From NCBI GenBank assembly GCA_043811795.1, contig JBDRMV010000037.1, positions 1 through 10,546 on the forward strand: a stretch of DNA of 10,546 nucleotides. The letters are read 5' to 3'. A model generated the notes under the pieces. The model ran no database searches. It saw only the letters and a program-made list of their open reading frames with translations, and had not been told where the DNA came from. This stretch comes from JBDRMV01 sp043811795. GTDB taxonomy: Bacteria > CG03. Made by a program: the position numbers and the translations under genes. Positions 1-7,044 of this stretch are shown one piece after another. Within the stretch, counting starts at the first letter, position 1, and every line of letters starts with the position of its first letter.

Positions 1-885
1 CGTGTGATAAGCAGTCTCAAAAAAGCGTACTATGATGTTTTTTACTATCAGAAAGCAATTGAGATATACGAAGAAATGACAGAAATACTCAAACACGATT
101 CCCGTGTGGCGGAGCAGAAATACAGGGCAGGGAAAGAAAAGCAGATGAATGTTTTAAAATCTCAGGTTGAGCTTGCGCGTATCATGGACGAGATATTAAC
201 TCTCAAAAACAAAAAGTACACGGCTCAGGCCGCAATAAATGTTCTGCTGGATTATCCTGCTGCCCGGCCGCTGGGAAAAGTGGAAACACCGGAGCATGAT
301 GAATTTGATTTTGATAGAGAGTTAATTGCGCAGGCGGTTCTCTCGTACAGCCCGGCGCTGAAAGCGGCTTTTGCGGCAAAGGAAAAAGCGGGTAAATTAA
401 TGTCTCTTTCAAGAATGGGGTATCTGCCGGATTTTATGTTTACTTACAAACGCAGGTACATGCCCGAGGGGTTCAGCGGCTGGGATTTCGGATTGAATGT
501 AAATCTGCCGCTTTATTTCTGGAAGCAGCGCGGTGATATAAAGTCGCAGACGGCGAACGCCTCGGCTGCGGAAAGCAATTATAAAAATATGGAAAATAAA
601 ATCATTTACAGCATGGAGCATGTTTTAACCCAGATAGATACTTACTCGCGGCTCTATGATTTGTATAAAACGAATTTTATCCCCCAGGCGGAGCAGGCGT
701 GGAAAGTGGCGCAGATAGGATACCGGGCGGGCAAGGTCGATTTTATAGACCTTCTTGACGCGGAGAGGAGTTATTTGAGTTTTCAAATAAAATTCTGGAA
801 ATATTGTACGGAGTATAAGAAATATTTGGCTGAATTGGAGCAGATAGCGGGAAAGGATATTTCTGAATTAAAGGAGGAAAAATGA
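1..885 (+). CDS. cusC: TolC-family outer membrane efflux protein, CusC-like (5' partial)
   Basis: This is the C-terminal part of an outer-membrane channel protein of the TolC/OEP family, which forms the exit duct of a tripartite pump. The frame is open to the first base of the window. The first possible start (GTG at 4) would give only 293 residues with no signal peptide, while family members usually have 400-450, so the real start lies upstream. Visible family features are long amphipathic helices, a central beta-strand stretch (about residues 140-175, with PDFMFTYKRR and GLNVNLPLYFWKQR) and the late repeat QIGYRAGKVDFIDLLDAERS typical of the second OEP half. Its stop overlaps the cusB start (ATGA), so the two are translationally coupled. 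The assignment as the Cu/Ag channel CusC rests on the following cusBA genes. The protein itself only supports TolC family. Confidence 0.88.
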   Translation, partial: RVISSLKKAYYDVFYYQKAIEIYEEMTEILKHDSRVAEQKYRAGKEKQMNVLKSQVELARIMDEILTLKNKKYTAQAAINVLLDYPAARPLGKVETPEHDEFDFDRELIAQAVLSYSPALKAAFAAKEKAGKLMSLSRMGYLPDFMFTYKRRYMPEGFSGWDFGLNVNLPLYFWKQRGDIKSQTANASAAESNYKNMENKIIYSMEHVLTQIDTYSRLYDLYKTNFIPQAEQAWKVAQIGYRAGKVDFIDLLDAERSYLSFQIKFWKYCTEYKKYLAELEQIAGKDISELKEEK

Positions 886-2045
886 GTTGCTGTAATAATT
901 TTAGAATCACGCGGAAAATATGGCTCTTTCTTCTGGTCTTTTTGATTGGAGCTTTTGTTTTCTCTTTTTTCAGCGGCTGTTCAAAAAAACCGGAAACCGA
1001 ACACCGCGAACCGCAAACCGAGATTTTATACTGGACATGCGGCATGCACCCGTCTATCAAGGTAAGTCCCGAAGAGTATAAAAAAGGCAGTACTCAGTGC
1101 CCTATATGCAAGATGGACCTTGTGCCTGTCAAGCCGGAAAAAGAAAGCGCAAAAGAAACAAAAGGAGAAACACATATTGTCAGGATTTCACATAGAGAAA
1201 TAGAACTTGCAGGAATTACCACTATCGAAGTGGCTTACAGGCACCTTTCAAAAGAGATAGCGGCGGTGGGAAAAATAGCTTATGACCCCGATATGGTGGT
1301 TGCAGAGGAGGAATATCTTACGACTCTTGAAACGTATGAAAAGGTTTTGAAAAGTCATATCCCGGAATCCGTTAAGCGGACGGAGAGACTTCTTGAAGAA
1401 TCAAAATATAAACTGAAACTGCTCGGCCTTAACGACAGTTTAATAGAAGAGTTGAAAAAAACACATAAAGCGCATACGAATTTAATTCTTCCCGAAAAAA
1501 CTGCATGGGTTTATGCGGACGTTTATGAATTTGATATCGGAGTGGTGAAAGAGGGTCAAGAGGTGAAAGTGGAAGCGACGGCTTATCCGGGTAAAATTTT
1601 CACGGGGAAGATAAGGTCGATAGATTCTGTTTTAAATCCAAGAACGCGTTCCTCGAGGGTAAGAGCGGAGATTCCAAACCCGGGTTTAAAGCTGAAACCC
1701 GATATGTTTGTAAAGGTAAAGATTATGAGCCATATCGGGAATGTGCTGTCTGTTCCCAGAGACGCGATTCTTGATACCGGCCGCCGAAAACTGGCTTATG
1801 TTGATTTAGGGGACGGGCAATATGCAATGAGGGAAGTGGAAGTAGGAATTGAGGGAATTGTGAGGATAAATAATATTTCCAGAAGATTCTATCCCGTAAC
1901 GAAGGGTCTTAAAAAAGGTGAAAAGGTGGTGAGTAAAGCTAATTTTCTTATTGATTCCCAGAGCCAGTTAACAGGTCCTGCCGCATCGGCATACGGGGGC
2001 GCTCTGGATGAAGAGGAAGAGAAGAAGCCGGCACATCAGCATTAA
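882..2045 (+). CDS. cusB: CusB-like RND periplasmic adaptor with N-terminal heavy-metal-binding domain
   Basis: This is the membrane-fusion adaptor of a copper/silver efflux pump, bridging CusA and the outer-membrane channel. The N-terminus has basic residues, a hydrophobic helix (about 13-30) and a lipobox-like FSGC ending at Cys33, so it is probably a lipoprotein. Residues 50-84 form a heavy-metal-binding domain: WTCGMHP (C53, M55, H56) and CPICKMDLVP (C73, C76, M78). A helical hairpin follows (about 142-198), then a beta-barrel (about 202-285) and the membrane-proximal region with SVPRDAILDTG and SKANFLIDSQSQL. The C-terminus is acidic and ends in AHQH. The start is supported by AAGGAGG at 871-877 and the ATGA overlap with the preceding gene. 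Oddly, the lipoyl half-motifs normally flanking the hairpin are not visible: GKIAYDPD runs straight into AEEEYL, and ILPEKTAWVYADVYE follows the hairpin directly. Family assignment is firm. Copper/silver specificity is inferred from the metal domain and from CusA. Confidence 0.93.
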   Translation: MSCCNNFRITRKIWLFLLVFLIGAFVFSFFSGCSKKPETEHREPQTEILYWTCGMHPSIKVSPEEYKKGSTQCPICKMDLVPVKPEKESAKETKGETHIVRISHREIELAGITTIEVAYRHLSKEIAAVGKIAYDPDMVVAEEEYLTTLETYEKVLKSHIPESVKRTERLLEESKYKLKLLGLNDSLIEELKKTHKAHTNLILPEKTAWVYADVYEFDIGVVKEGQEVKVEATAYPGKIFTGKIRSIDSVLNPRTRSSRVRAEIPNPGLKLKPDMFVKVKIMSHIGNVLSVPRDAILDTGRRKLAYVDLGDGQYAMREVEVGIEGIVRINNISRRFYPVTKGLKKGEKVVSKANFLIDSQSQLTGPAASAYGGALDEEEEKKPAHQH

Positions 2046-2066
2046 AGATTATAAAGAGAGTAAGGA

Positions 2067-5000
2067 ATGATTAACCGTGTAATAGAGTGGTGCTTGAGAA
2101 ACAGGTTTCTCGTTATCATGCTTTTCATCCTGCTGATTTTCTGGGGTTTTATTTCCATGCAGAAGACTCCTGTCGACGCAATTCCCGATATCGGAGAACT
2201 GCAGGTGATTGTTTACGCCGACTGGCCCGGCAGAACTCCTGTGGATATGGAAGACCAGGTTATATATCCGGCAACAACACGGCTTATGGGAACGCCGAAA
2301 GTAAAGGTTATCCGTTCATTATCGGCTTTCGGCTGGGGGCTGATTTATGTCATTTTTGAGGAAGGTACGGATTACTACTGGGCAAGGACAAGGGTTCTTG
2401 AACGTCTTCCTCTTGCTCAGCAGGTTGTTCCAAAAAGCGTTACCCTGACTTTAGGTCCCGACGCAACTGCTCTGGGCCAGGTATTCTGGTACACGGTGGA
2501 AAACGGTTATTACTGCCCCGGCCATTCCCGGAAATCTTTTGCTGAACCGGGCAAGTGTCCTGTCGACGGCAAGGAACTGGTTTTGTCCGGATATGATTTA
2601 GGCGAACTGCGCTCAATTCAGGACTGGTATGTAAGGTATCAGCTGAATTCCGTAAACGGCGTTTCCGAAGTCGCCAGCGTAGGTGGTTTTGTCAAACAGT
2701 ATCAGGTGGATGTTGACCCGGATAAACTCATTTCCTTCAACGTCCCGATAAGCAGGGTCATTCATGCGGTAAAAAAAGGAAATATTGATGTGGGCGCAAA
2801 GGTCTTTGAAGAAAATGCGGGAGGCGTGGAGTTCCTTGTGCGCAGCAAAGGTTTTATAAAAAACGAGGAGGATATAGAGGACATTGTCGTCGGGGAGCAT
2901 CACGGCACGCCTGTTTTTATAAAGAATGTTGCAAATGTTGTCACAGGAGGTGATTTCCGGCGCGGCGCTCTGGATAAGCACGGGAGAGAAGTGACGGGAG
3001 CGGTTATTCTGATGAGGTTCGGTGAAAACCCGCTCACGGTAATAAACAGGATTAAGTATAAGATAAAGGAACTGGAGCAGGGGCTTCCTCCGGGAGTTAG
3101 GATTGTCAGTTTCTACGACAGGACAAATTTAATAAAAAGGACAATCGGCACCCTGCGAAGCGCCCTTACCCAGGAAATAATAATTACCGTGCTTGTAGTG
3201 GCTGTTTTCCTGCTGCATTTCTGGGGCAGTATCATCATTTCCGTTGTCCTGCCCGTAGGAATGCTGATTTCGTTCCTCATTATGTACCGGCTCGGGATTG
3301 ACGCGAATGTAATGTCTCTGGGAGGTATTGCCATAGCTATCGGGGTGATGGTTGACTCCGGCTGCGTGATGGTTGAAAATATCTACCGTCGTCTGGCTGA
3401 CGCTGTTTCAGAGAAAGGAGGAGATAAATTATCATCCGAAGAAAGGATGGAGGTCTGTATATCAGCGTCCAAGGAAGTTGGTTCAGCGGTTTTTACCGCT
3501 TTAATGACAACAATTGTCGGGTTTATTCCCGTGTTTGTGCTGACGGGCGAGGCGGGGAAACTTTTCAAGCCGCTTGCTTATACCAAAACATTTGTCATGG
3601 TGGGCGCTGCACTTATTGCCGTAATGCTTCTTCCCACTCTTGCTTATTACCTGTTGAGAGGTAAGTTGAAACCGGCAGATGAAAATGCCACGGCGCGTTT
3701 TTTAAAAAAGATATATATGCCTGTAATCCGCTGGGCTGTCAATCACAAGAAGGTTATAGTAAGTTCGGCTTTAGTCCTTCTTCTGGCGGGACTCATATTG
3801 CTGCCGGGGATAAAAAGAGAGTTTATGCCGCCGTTAAATGAAGGTGATCTGCTTTTTATGCCTGTGCTGCTCCCGGGAGCTTCGCTTACTCAGGTGATGG
3901 AGGTGATGAAAAAACAGGATATTATTATAAAGCGGGAAATTCCGGAGGTGGAATGGGTAGTCGGAAAACTCGGGCGGGCTGAAACGGCAACCGACCCTGC
4001 GCCTGTGCCAATGATAGAATCCATAATCCATCTCAAGCCGGAAAAGCAATGGCGCCGGGGAATTACAAGGGAAAAAATAGTCAGGGAGATTATTGAAAAG
4101 ACCAAAATGCCGGGAGTGTCCCCGATTATGACACAGCCGATAAGAAACCGTATTGATATGCTTGCAACGGGTATACAGACACCTGTGGGGATAAAGGTGC
4201 TCGGCCCTGACCTGGACATTCTCGAAAAAATTGTTGTGCAGCTTGAAAAAATCGTTCTGAAGGAAGTCAAAGGGACTTCTTCCGCTTTTGCGGAGAGGAC
4301 GGGAATCCGTCCTTATTTTGAAATAGAAATTGAAAGGAAAGAAATTGCCCGCTACGGGTTGATGATTACCGATGTGCAGGATGTAATTATGACCGCTGTG
4401 GGCGGTATGAATCTGACCGAGACCGTGGAAGGAAGAGAACGGTATCCGGTCAGAGTGAGATACTTAAGGGAACTGCGCGATAATCCCGAGGCGCTGAAGA
4501 GAATTTTTATTCCCACGCCGGGCGGCGCGCATATTCCGCTGAGCCAGCTTGCAAGTCTGAAGAAAACACAGGGTCCCGCGTCAATAAACAGCGAAAACAC
4601 GATGCCGTATAAACGTGTTTTTATTAATGTTGACCCTCAGGTAATCGGTCTTGTTGATTATGTGAATAATGCGAAGAAGAAAGTTTCGGAGAAAGTCGCA
4701 TCGGGAGAACTGGAACTGCCGCAGGGATATTTTATTTCATGGAGCGGCCAGTATGAATCGGAAATGGAGGCGAGGGGAAAATTGCTGTTGGCGGTTCCGG
4801 TTGCGTTGCTCATTATTCTGCTTATCCTTTATATGAATTACGGCTCTTTAGCGTCTGTTGCGGTTACAGCGACGGGTCTGCCCATATCCCTTATGGGCGG
4901 CGTGATATTTCTTTACCTGTTCGGATTTAATATGAGCGTGGCTGTGTGGGTGGGATTTATCGCCCTGTTCGGCGTGGCAACGGATAATGCGGTGGTGCTG

Positions 5001-5309
5001 GTCAGCACCCTTGATGACCTGTTTAAAAAGGAGGACTTAAACAGCGTCGAGAAAATCAGGGCTGCTGTTATTGAGGGGGGGCTGTTGAGATTGAGGCCGG
5101 CTATGATGACAACAATGACCACCATTCTTGCGCTTCTGCCTGTGATGCTTGCCACGGGTTCAGGGTCTGAAGTTATGAAGCCGATGGCTGCGCCCACTTT
5201 CGGAGGCCTGGCCGTCGTAACTCTGACAAATCTTGTTTTTGTGCCTGTAATCTACTGCTGGATTAAAGAAAAACAATTAAAATTGAGTCATAACGAGGGG
5301 GGGGAATGA
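2067..5309 (+). CDS. cusA: CusA-like heavy-metal RND efflux pump (Cu(I)/Ag(I))
   Basis: This is the inner-membrane proton-driven pump of the HME-RND family, full length at 1080 residues (E. coli CusA is about 1047). TM1 lies near residues 12-31, and TM clusters follow each large periplasmic loop. TM4 has GGIAIAIGVMVDSGCVMVEN with D430 and E437, matching the known proton-relay Asp/Glu. The three methionines of the CusA metal site are present: M598 in NEGDLLFM, M649 in ATDPAPVPM and M698 in RNRIDM, corresponding by my recollection to E. coli M573, M623 and M672. These favour Cu(I)/Ag(I) over divalent-ion CzcA pumps. The lysine shortly after the third Met in E. coli (K678) is Gln704 here. Residues about 145-173 are an extra cysteine-containing segment described separately. 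The start lies 21 bp after cusB, with AGAGAG and AAGGA just upstream. The stop overlaps the next gene (ATGA). Confidence 0.97.
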   Translation: MINRVIEWCLRNRFLVIMLFILLIFWGFISMQKTPVDAIPDIGELQVIVYADWPGRTPVDMEDQVIYPATTRLMGTPKVKVIRSLSAFGWGLIYVIFEEGTDYYWARTRVLERLPLAQQVVPKSVTLTLGPDATALGQVFWYTVENGYYCPGHSRKSFAEPGKCPVDGKELVLSGYDLGELRSIQDWYVRYQLNSVNGVSEVASVGGFVKQYQVDVDPDKLISFNVPISRVIHAVKKGNIDVGAKVFEENAGGVEFLVRSKGFIKNEEDIEDIVVGEHHGTPVFIKNVANVVTGGDFRRGALDKHGREVTGAVILMRFGENPLTVINRIKYKIKELEQGLPPGVRIVSFYDRTNLIKRTIGTLRSALTQEIIITVLVVAVFLLHFWGSIIISVVLPVGMLISFLIMYRLGIDANVMSLGGIAIAIGVMVDSGCVMVENIYRRLADAVSEKGGDKLSSEERMEVCISASKEVGSAVFTALMTTIVGFIPVFVLTGEAGKLFKPLAYTKTFVMVGAALIAVMLLPTLAYYLLRGKLKPADENATARFLKKIYMPVIRWAVNHKKVIVSSALVLLLAGLILLPGIKREFMPPLNEGDLLFMPVLLPGASLTQVMEVMKKQDIIIKREIPEVEWVVGKLGRAETATDPAPVPMIESIIHLKPEKQWRRGITREKIVREIIEKTKMPGVSPIMTQPIRNRIDMLATGIQTPVGIKVLGPDLDILEKIVVQLEKIVLKEVKGTSSAFAERTGIRPYFEIEIERKEIARYGLMITDVQDVIMTAVGGMNLTETVEGRERYPVRVRYLRELRDNPEALKRIFIPTPGGAHIPLSQLASLKKTQGPASINSENTMPYKRVFINVDPQVIGLVDYVNNAKKKVSEKVASGELELPQGYFISWSGQYESEMEARGKLLLAVPVALLIILLILYMNYGSLASVAVTATGLPISLMGGVIFLYLFGFNMSVAVWVGFIALFGVATDNAVVLVSTLDDLFKKEDLNSVEKIRAAVIEGGLLRLRPAMMTTMTTILALLPVMLATGSGSEVMKPMAAPTFGGLAVVTLTNLVFVPVIYCWIKEKQLKLSHNEGGE
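2499..2585 (+). other. Heavy-metal-binding-domain-like insertion within CusA
   Basis: Residues about 145-173 of CusA form an extra segment between FWYTVENG and GYDLGELRSIQDW, which are nearly adjacent in the CusA proteins I know. It reads YYCPGH, then EPGKCPVDGKEL, with C150, H153, C164 and D167. This matches the plan of the heavy-metal-binding domain (YTCPMHP ... PGKCPICGMDL) also found in the CusB of this operon. Here the PMH methionine is Gly, the second Cys of CPxC is Asp, and the GMDL methionine is Lys. The later numbering offset of 25-26 residues relative to E. coli CusA fits an insertion of this size. It should lie in the periplasmic porter domain. Metal binding is inferred, and the altered ligand set may be weak. 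Confidence 0.7.
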
Positions 5310-5647
5310 AAAGTATTTACCTTGTCGCAGTTTTGTGGTTAGTTTTTATTGGTTGCGGGAAAAAGGAAGAGGTTAAGATGAAAATGGGCAAGCAAGAAAT
5401 GGAGCATCAGCATGGAATGGAAATGAAAGAAACGGGGAAGGATATGGGCTCACACGGCGGAGTAATTATTCGTAAAGCCCGTAAAGATGAACTGGGAAAA
5501 CCCGTTGTCTGCCCGGTAATGGGAACCAAGTTTAACGTCGAGCAGAATACGGAAGCTGCGGATTATAAAGGTAAAAGTTATTATTTCTGCTGCGGCGGTT
5601 GTCCCTCTGCGTTTAAGAATAATCCTGAAAAATATATTACGAAGTAA
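5306..5647 (+). CDS. YHS-domain, Met/His-rich small lipoprotein
   Basis: This is a 113-residue secreted protein, probably a periplasmic copper-binding accessory to the Cus pump. A short hydrophobic signal ends in a lipobox-like FIGC (Cys17). Next comes a Met/His-rich linker (about 24-50; M25, M27, M32, H34, H36, M38, M40, M47, H49), the sort of sequence that binds Cu(I) in CusF-, CopC- and PcoE-type proteins. Residues 67-112 are a YHS domain: VCPVMGTKF (C69, M72), then DYKGKSYYFCCGGC (C95, C96, C99) and AFKNNPEKYI. The start overlaps the cusA stop (ATGA) behind a very G-rich ribosome site (5295-5304), so it is the last cistron of the operon. There is no CusF-type domain, so this protein may take that role. 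The YHS call is firm; the chaperone role is inferred from position and composition. Confidence 0.88.
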   Translation: MKSIYLVAVLWLVFIGCGKKEEVKMKMGKQEMEHQHGMEMKETGKDMGSHGGVIIRKARKDELGKPVVCPVMGTKFNVEQNTEAADYKGKSYYFCCGGCPSAFKNNPEKYITK

Positions 5648-5703
5648 AATCTCTTTACCGCGGGCGGATTTTAATACTTTGTTGACAAATACTGTTTCAG
5701 GTC

Positions 5704-5732
5704 TTGACAAAAATTTGAATTGATACTATAAT
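5704..5732 (+). promoter_or_regulatory. Consensus sigma70-type promoter for the rrf2 operon
   Basis: TTGACA at 5704-5709 and TATAAT at 5727-5732 are separated by exactly 17 bp, matching the housekeeping consensus at all twelve positions. Transcription should start near 5738-5740, only 3-5 nt before the rrf2 ATG at 5743. A second TTGACA at 5682-5687, 22 bp upstream of the first, has no matching -10 at normal spacing. The rest of the 95-bp gap after the cus operon holds only a weak GC stem at 5658-5667. Confidence 0.85.
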
Positions 5733-5739
5733 AGTATCA
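5721..5739. promoter_or_regulatory. Perfect 19-bp palindrome over the -10 element (probable operator)
   Basis: TGATACTAT and its exact complement ATAGTATCA are separated by one central A. The palindrome contains the whole -10 hexamer and reaches the predicted transcription start. A dimeric repressor here would block RNA polymerase. The adjacent gene encodes an Rrf2-family dimeric winged-helix regulator, so autoregulation is the simplest reading. I saw no second copy in the window. The binding protein is inferred. Confidence 0.75.
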
Positions 5740-5742
5740 GTT

Positions 5743-6156
5743 ATGAAATTATTGACCAAAGAAACGGATTATGTTGTGAGGGCTGTGATGAATCTGGCTG
5801 TTAATAATAAAAACGGATTTATCTCTTCAAGAGAAATTGCGGATAATGAGAAGATACCTTTTCCGTTTTTAAGAAGGATATTACAGAGATTGATAAAGGA
5901 GGGAATTGTTGAATCAAAAGAGGGGATTGCCGGCGGGGTAAAATTAAATGTTCGTCCGGGCGCCGTCCGTATCTCGGATTTGATTAAGATTTTTCAGGGT
6001 GATATAAAAATATCGCAGTGTATGTTCAGGAACCGGCTGTGTGAAAATCGAAGGAAATGTGTTTTAAGAAGAAGGCTGCTTAAAATAGAGGAAAAACTCG
6101 CAAGAGAATTTGAAAAGATAACTGTCGGGAGTCTTCTTCGGGACTTAAAAAAATAG
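5743..6156 (+). CDS. Rrf2/IscR-family transcriptional regulator
   Basis: This is a 137-residue Rrf2-family DNA-binding regulator. The N-terminus MKLLTKETDYVVRAVMNLA is the classic Rrf2 opening. The winged helix follows (ISSREIADNEKIPFPFLRRILQRL, then KEGIVESKEGIAGGVKLN, about residues 27-70), and a dimerisation helix lies at the C-terminus. Three cysteines, C93, C100 and C106 (C-X6-C-X5-C), lie where IscR and NsrR bind their Fe-S cluster, so a cluster-based sensor of redox, NO, iron or metal stress is likely. The start is fixed by family alignment. There is no Shine-Dalgarno upstream and the predicted transcript begins only a few bases before the ATG, implying leaderless initiation. It leads an operon with the two following genes (18-bp gap, then an overlap) and probably represses its own promoter. 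The actual signal cannot be told from sequence. Confidence 0.92.
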   Translation: MKLLTKETDYVVRAVMNLAVNNKNGFISSREIADNEKIPFPFLRRILQRLIKEGIVESKEGIAGGVKLNVRPGAVRISDLIKIFQGDIKISQCMFRNRLCENRRKCVLRRRLLKIEEKLAREFEKITVGSLLRDLKK

Positions 6157-6174
6157 TAGAGAGGGAGGGGCGGG

Positions 6175-7044
6175 ATGAAAAAAGTAAAGAGAAAGGTGAT
6201 TAAGATAGACGGGGAAAAGTGCACGGGCTGCGGGGAGTGTATTCCTGACTGCCCGGAAGGAGCTTTACAGCTTATTGACGGCAAGGCACGCTTAATCAGC
6301 GACCTTTTCTGCGACGGGCTCGGAGCCTGTATCGGTTCCTGTCCTGTTGATGCAATCAGCGTGGAAGAGCGGGAAGCGGAACCGTATGATGAGAAGAAAG
6401 TAATGAAGAATATCGTTAAAGCGGGGAAGAACACGATTACGGCTCACCTGAAGCATCTGAAGGGACACAACCAAATGGAATATCTTCATCAGGCAATGGC
6501 ATATCTCAAAGAGAATAAGGCGGATTTTCCGATAGAGGCAGAGATGCACGGCGGTCATGGTAAGCATTCGCATGACGGAGCATGTCCGGGTTCAAAGCCC
6601 GTGTCCTGGGGGGACCATGAACCACATAGGGTTCACGGTGAGAAACCAGCATCCGGTATTAAGCATCCGGCATCTGTTCCGTCGGAGCTGCGTAACTGGC
6701 CTGTGCAGATAACGCTGGTTAATCCCCATGCGTCTTATTTGAAAAATGCGGAACTTTTAATCAGTGCGGACTGTGTGCCCTTTGCTTATGCAGGTTTTCA
6801 TCAGGACTTTGTTAAAGACAAGGTCGTGCTTATGGGGTGCCCGAAGCTTGACGATATTGAATTTTATAAAGAAAAACTGACTCAAATTTTTAAGACAGCC
6901 AATCCCATGAGCATAACTGTGGCGCGTATGGAGGTCCCCTGCTGCGGAGGGCTGGTAACAGGGGTGCAGGAAGCAATAAAAAAATCCGGGAAAAAAATTC
7001 CTTTCTGTGAGATAACTGTGAGCATAAAAGGGGAGGCGCTCTGA
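6175..7044 (+). CDS. Ferredoxin-like 4Fe-4S protein with His-rich linker
   Basis: This is a 289-residue cytoplasmic iron-sulfur protein. Cluster I is canonical: C16-X2-C19-X2-C22-X3-C26 followed by Pro. The second motif, FCDGLGACIGSCP, has C46, C52 and C56 but Leu49 where the second cysteine should be, so cluster II has three Cys ligands. A helical stretch (about 74-117) and a His/Gly-rich linker (124-154, including HGGHGKHSHDGACPGS) follow. The C-terminal domain (about 173-289) carries SADCVPFAYAGFHQDF, GCPKLDD and VPCCGGL. The layout matches my recollection of iron-sulfur proteins encoded beside hybrid cluster protein in Desulfovibrio-type anaerobes, where an electron-transfer or nitrosative-stress role is proposed. 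A strong GGAGGGG lies upstream of the ATG, 18 bp after rrf2. The stop overlaps the next start. The family is recognised; the exact function is unknown. Confidence 0.88.
   Translation: MKKVKRKVIKIDGEKCTGCGECIPDCPEGALQLIDGKARLISDLFCDGLGACIGSCPVDAISVEEREAEPYDEKKVMKNIVKAGKNTITAHLKHLKGHNQMEYLHQAMAYLKENKADFPIEAEMHGGHGKHSHDGACPGSKPVSWGDHEPHRVHGEKPASGIKHPASVPSELRNWPVQITLVNPHASYLKNAELLISADCVPFAYAGFHQDFVKDKVVLMGCPKLDDIEFYKEKLTQIFKTANPMSITVARMEVPCCGGLVTGVQEAIKKSGKKIPFCEITVSIKGEAL

Noticed and set aside
5658..5680. Possible terminator after the cus operon (CCGCGGGCGG followed by ATTTTAATACTTT)
   Set aside because: The stem is only 3-4 bp with a very short loop and the T-run is broken. It is too weak to call, and readthrough into the rrf2 operon remains possible.
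5682..5687. Second TTGACA 22 bp upstream of the rrf2 promoter -35
   Set aside because: No -10-like hexamer lies at 16-18 bp spacing. It could be part of a direct repeat (TTGACAAA) for a regulator, but two short AT-rich copies are not enough.
6614..6639. Inverted repeat ACCATGAACC / GGTTCACGGT inside the ferredoxin-like gene
   Set aside because: Nine of ten positions pair, but it lies within the variable linker coding region with no flanking signal. A chance match is likely.
6648..6670. Direct repeat AGCATCCGG at 6648 and 6662
   Set aside because: The 9-bp copies are 14 bp apart, not a codon multiple, inside a low-conservation linker. This is probably coincidence.
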